In this document: positions 21,133 through 21,178 of the stretch, one piece after another | Layout of the letters: each line of letters opens with the position of its first letter | How positions within the stretch are numbered: the stretch's first letter is position 1 | Assembly (NCBI GenBank): GCA_016296565.1 | Contig: JAEDJB010000017.1 | Span: 1-21,178 of the forward strand | Source: Oscillospiraceae bacterium | GTDB taxonomy: Bacteria; Bacillota; Clostridia; Oscillospirales; Oscillospiraceae | DNA length: 21,178 nucleotides | Direction: 5' to 3' | Position numbers and translations under genes: made by a program | Notes under the pieces: generated by a model | The model's input: only the letters and a program-made list of their open reading frames with translations | Database searches by the model: none | Told to the model about the DNA's origin: nothing

Positions 21133-21178
21133 TGGCACGCCAGAAGGGACTCGAACCCCCAACCCTCAGAACCGGAAT
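21133..21178 (-). tRNA. tRNA 3' half, probably tRNA-Arg (CCG), partial
   Basis: Read on the minus strand, the edge begins at about position 31. An anticodon loop TTCCGGT gives anticodon CCG, then comes a 5-base variable region GGGTT. A T-arm with GGGGG, TTCGAGT and CCCTT follows, then the acceptor strand CTGGCGT, discriminator G and an encoded CCA. The 5' half lies beyond the window, so the identity depends on the fold drawn here. Confidence 0.7.

Overview
The window is a dense, GC-rich stretch of bacterial chromosome. It looks like a Gram-positive gut Clostridium relative of the Oscillospiraceae type (Flavonifractor/Lawsonibacter-like). That placement is an inference from several things: strong GGAGG ribosome sites, sigma-A type promoters, and families common in Clostridia. 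Those families include mltG next to a U32 peptidase, the UPF0237/UPF0210 pair, a small 'PilT-like' P-loop protein and an r1t-type holin. Nothing in the sequence fixes the species.

Layout. (1) 1-5391, minus strand: one probable operon read from a promoter at 5363-5391. It runs WecG/TagA glycosyltransferase, thymidylate kinase, 5-formyltetrahydrofolate cyclo-ligase, MltG, U32 peptidase, and an AAA/ABC-type ATPase cut by the left edge. Several junctions overlap by 1-4 bases. (2) 5443-7121, minus: a beta-CASP metallo-beta-lactamase nuclease-like gene with its own terminator. (3) 7268-7695, plus: a glyoxalase-like VOC protein. (4) 7704-8026: no gene, but a run of about nine stem-loops. (5) 8033-9565, minus: two tandem LuxR-type regulators, with dyads upstream and an orphan plus-strand promoter that may drive a short RNA. 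(6) 9865-12486, minus: mtaB-thyA-folA, divergent from yfbR (5'-deoxynucleotidase) at 12613. (7) 13207-14909, plus: ACT-domain protein and UPF0210 protein, followed by a palindrome cluster and a relic of a second UPF0210 3' end. (8) 15119-17535, plus: pgi, a small P-loop protein and a double zinc-ribbon protein. (9) 17546-19675: an alpha/beta-hydrolase and an iron alcohol dehydrogenase, both minus, with two near-identical terminator hairpins flanking the hydrolase. (10) 19756-21127, plus: a compact phage-type lysis cassette (membrane coiled-coil protein, holin, C39 endolysin). It faces the 3' end of a tRNA, probably Arg-CCG, at the right edge.

How the genes work together. A recurring theme is thymidylate and folate. 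ThyA makes dTMP and dihydrofolate, FolA regenerates tetrahydrofolate, Tmk phosphorylates dTMP, the cyclo-ligase returns 5-formyl-THF to the pool, and YfbR removes phosphate from deoxynucleoside monophosphates. MltG and the TagA-like enzyme belong to the cell envelope; the U32 and MtaB proteins probably modify RNA. No complete new defence or mobile system is visible. The best leads are the synonymous relic of the UPF0210 gene end, the two palindrome clusters, the duplicated terminator around the hydrolase, the candidate small RNA beside the LuxR pair, and the isolated lysis cassette whose best start position carries ACG.
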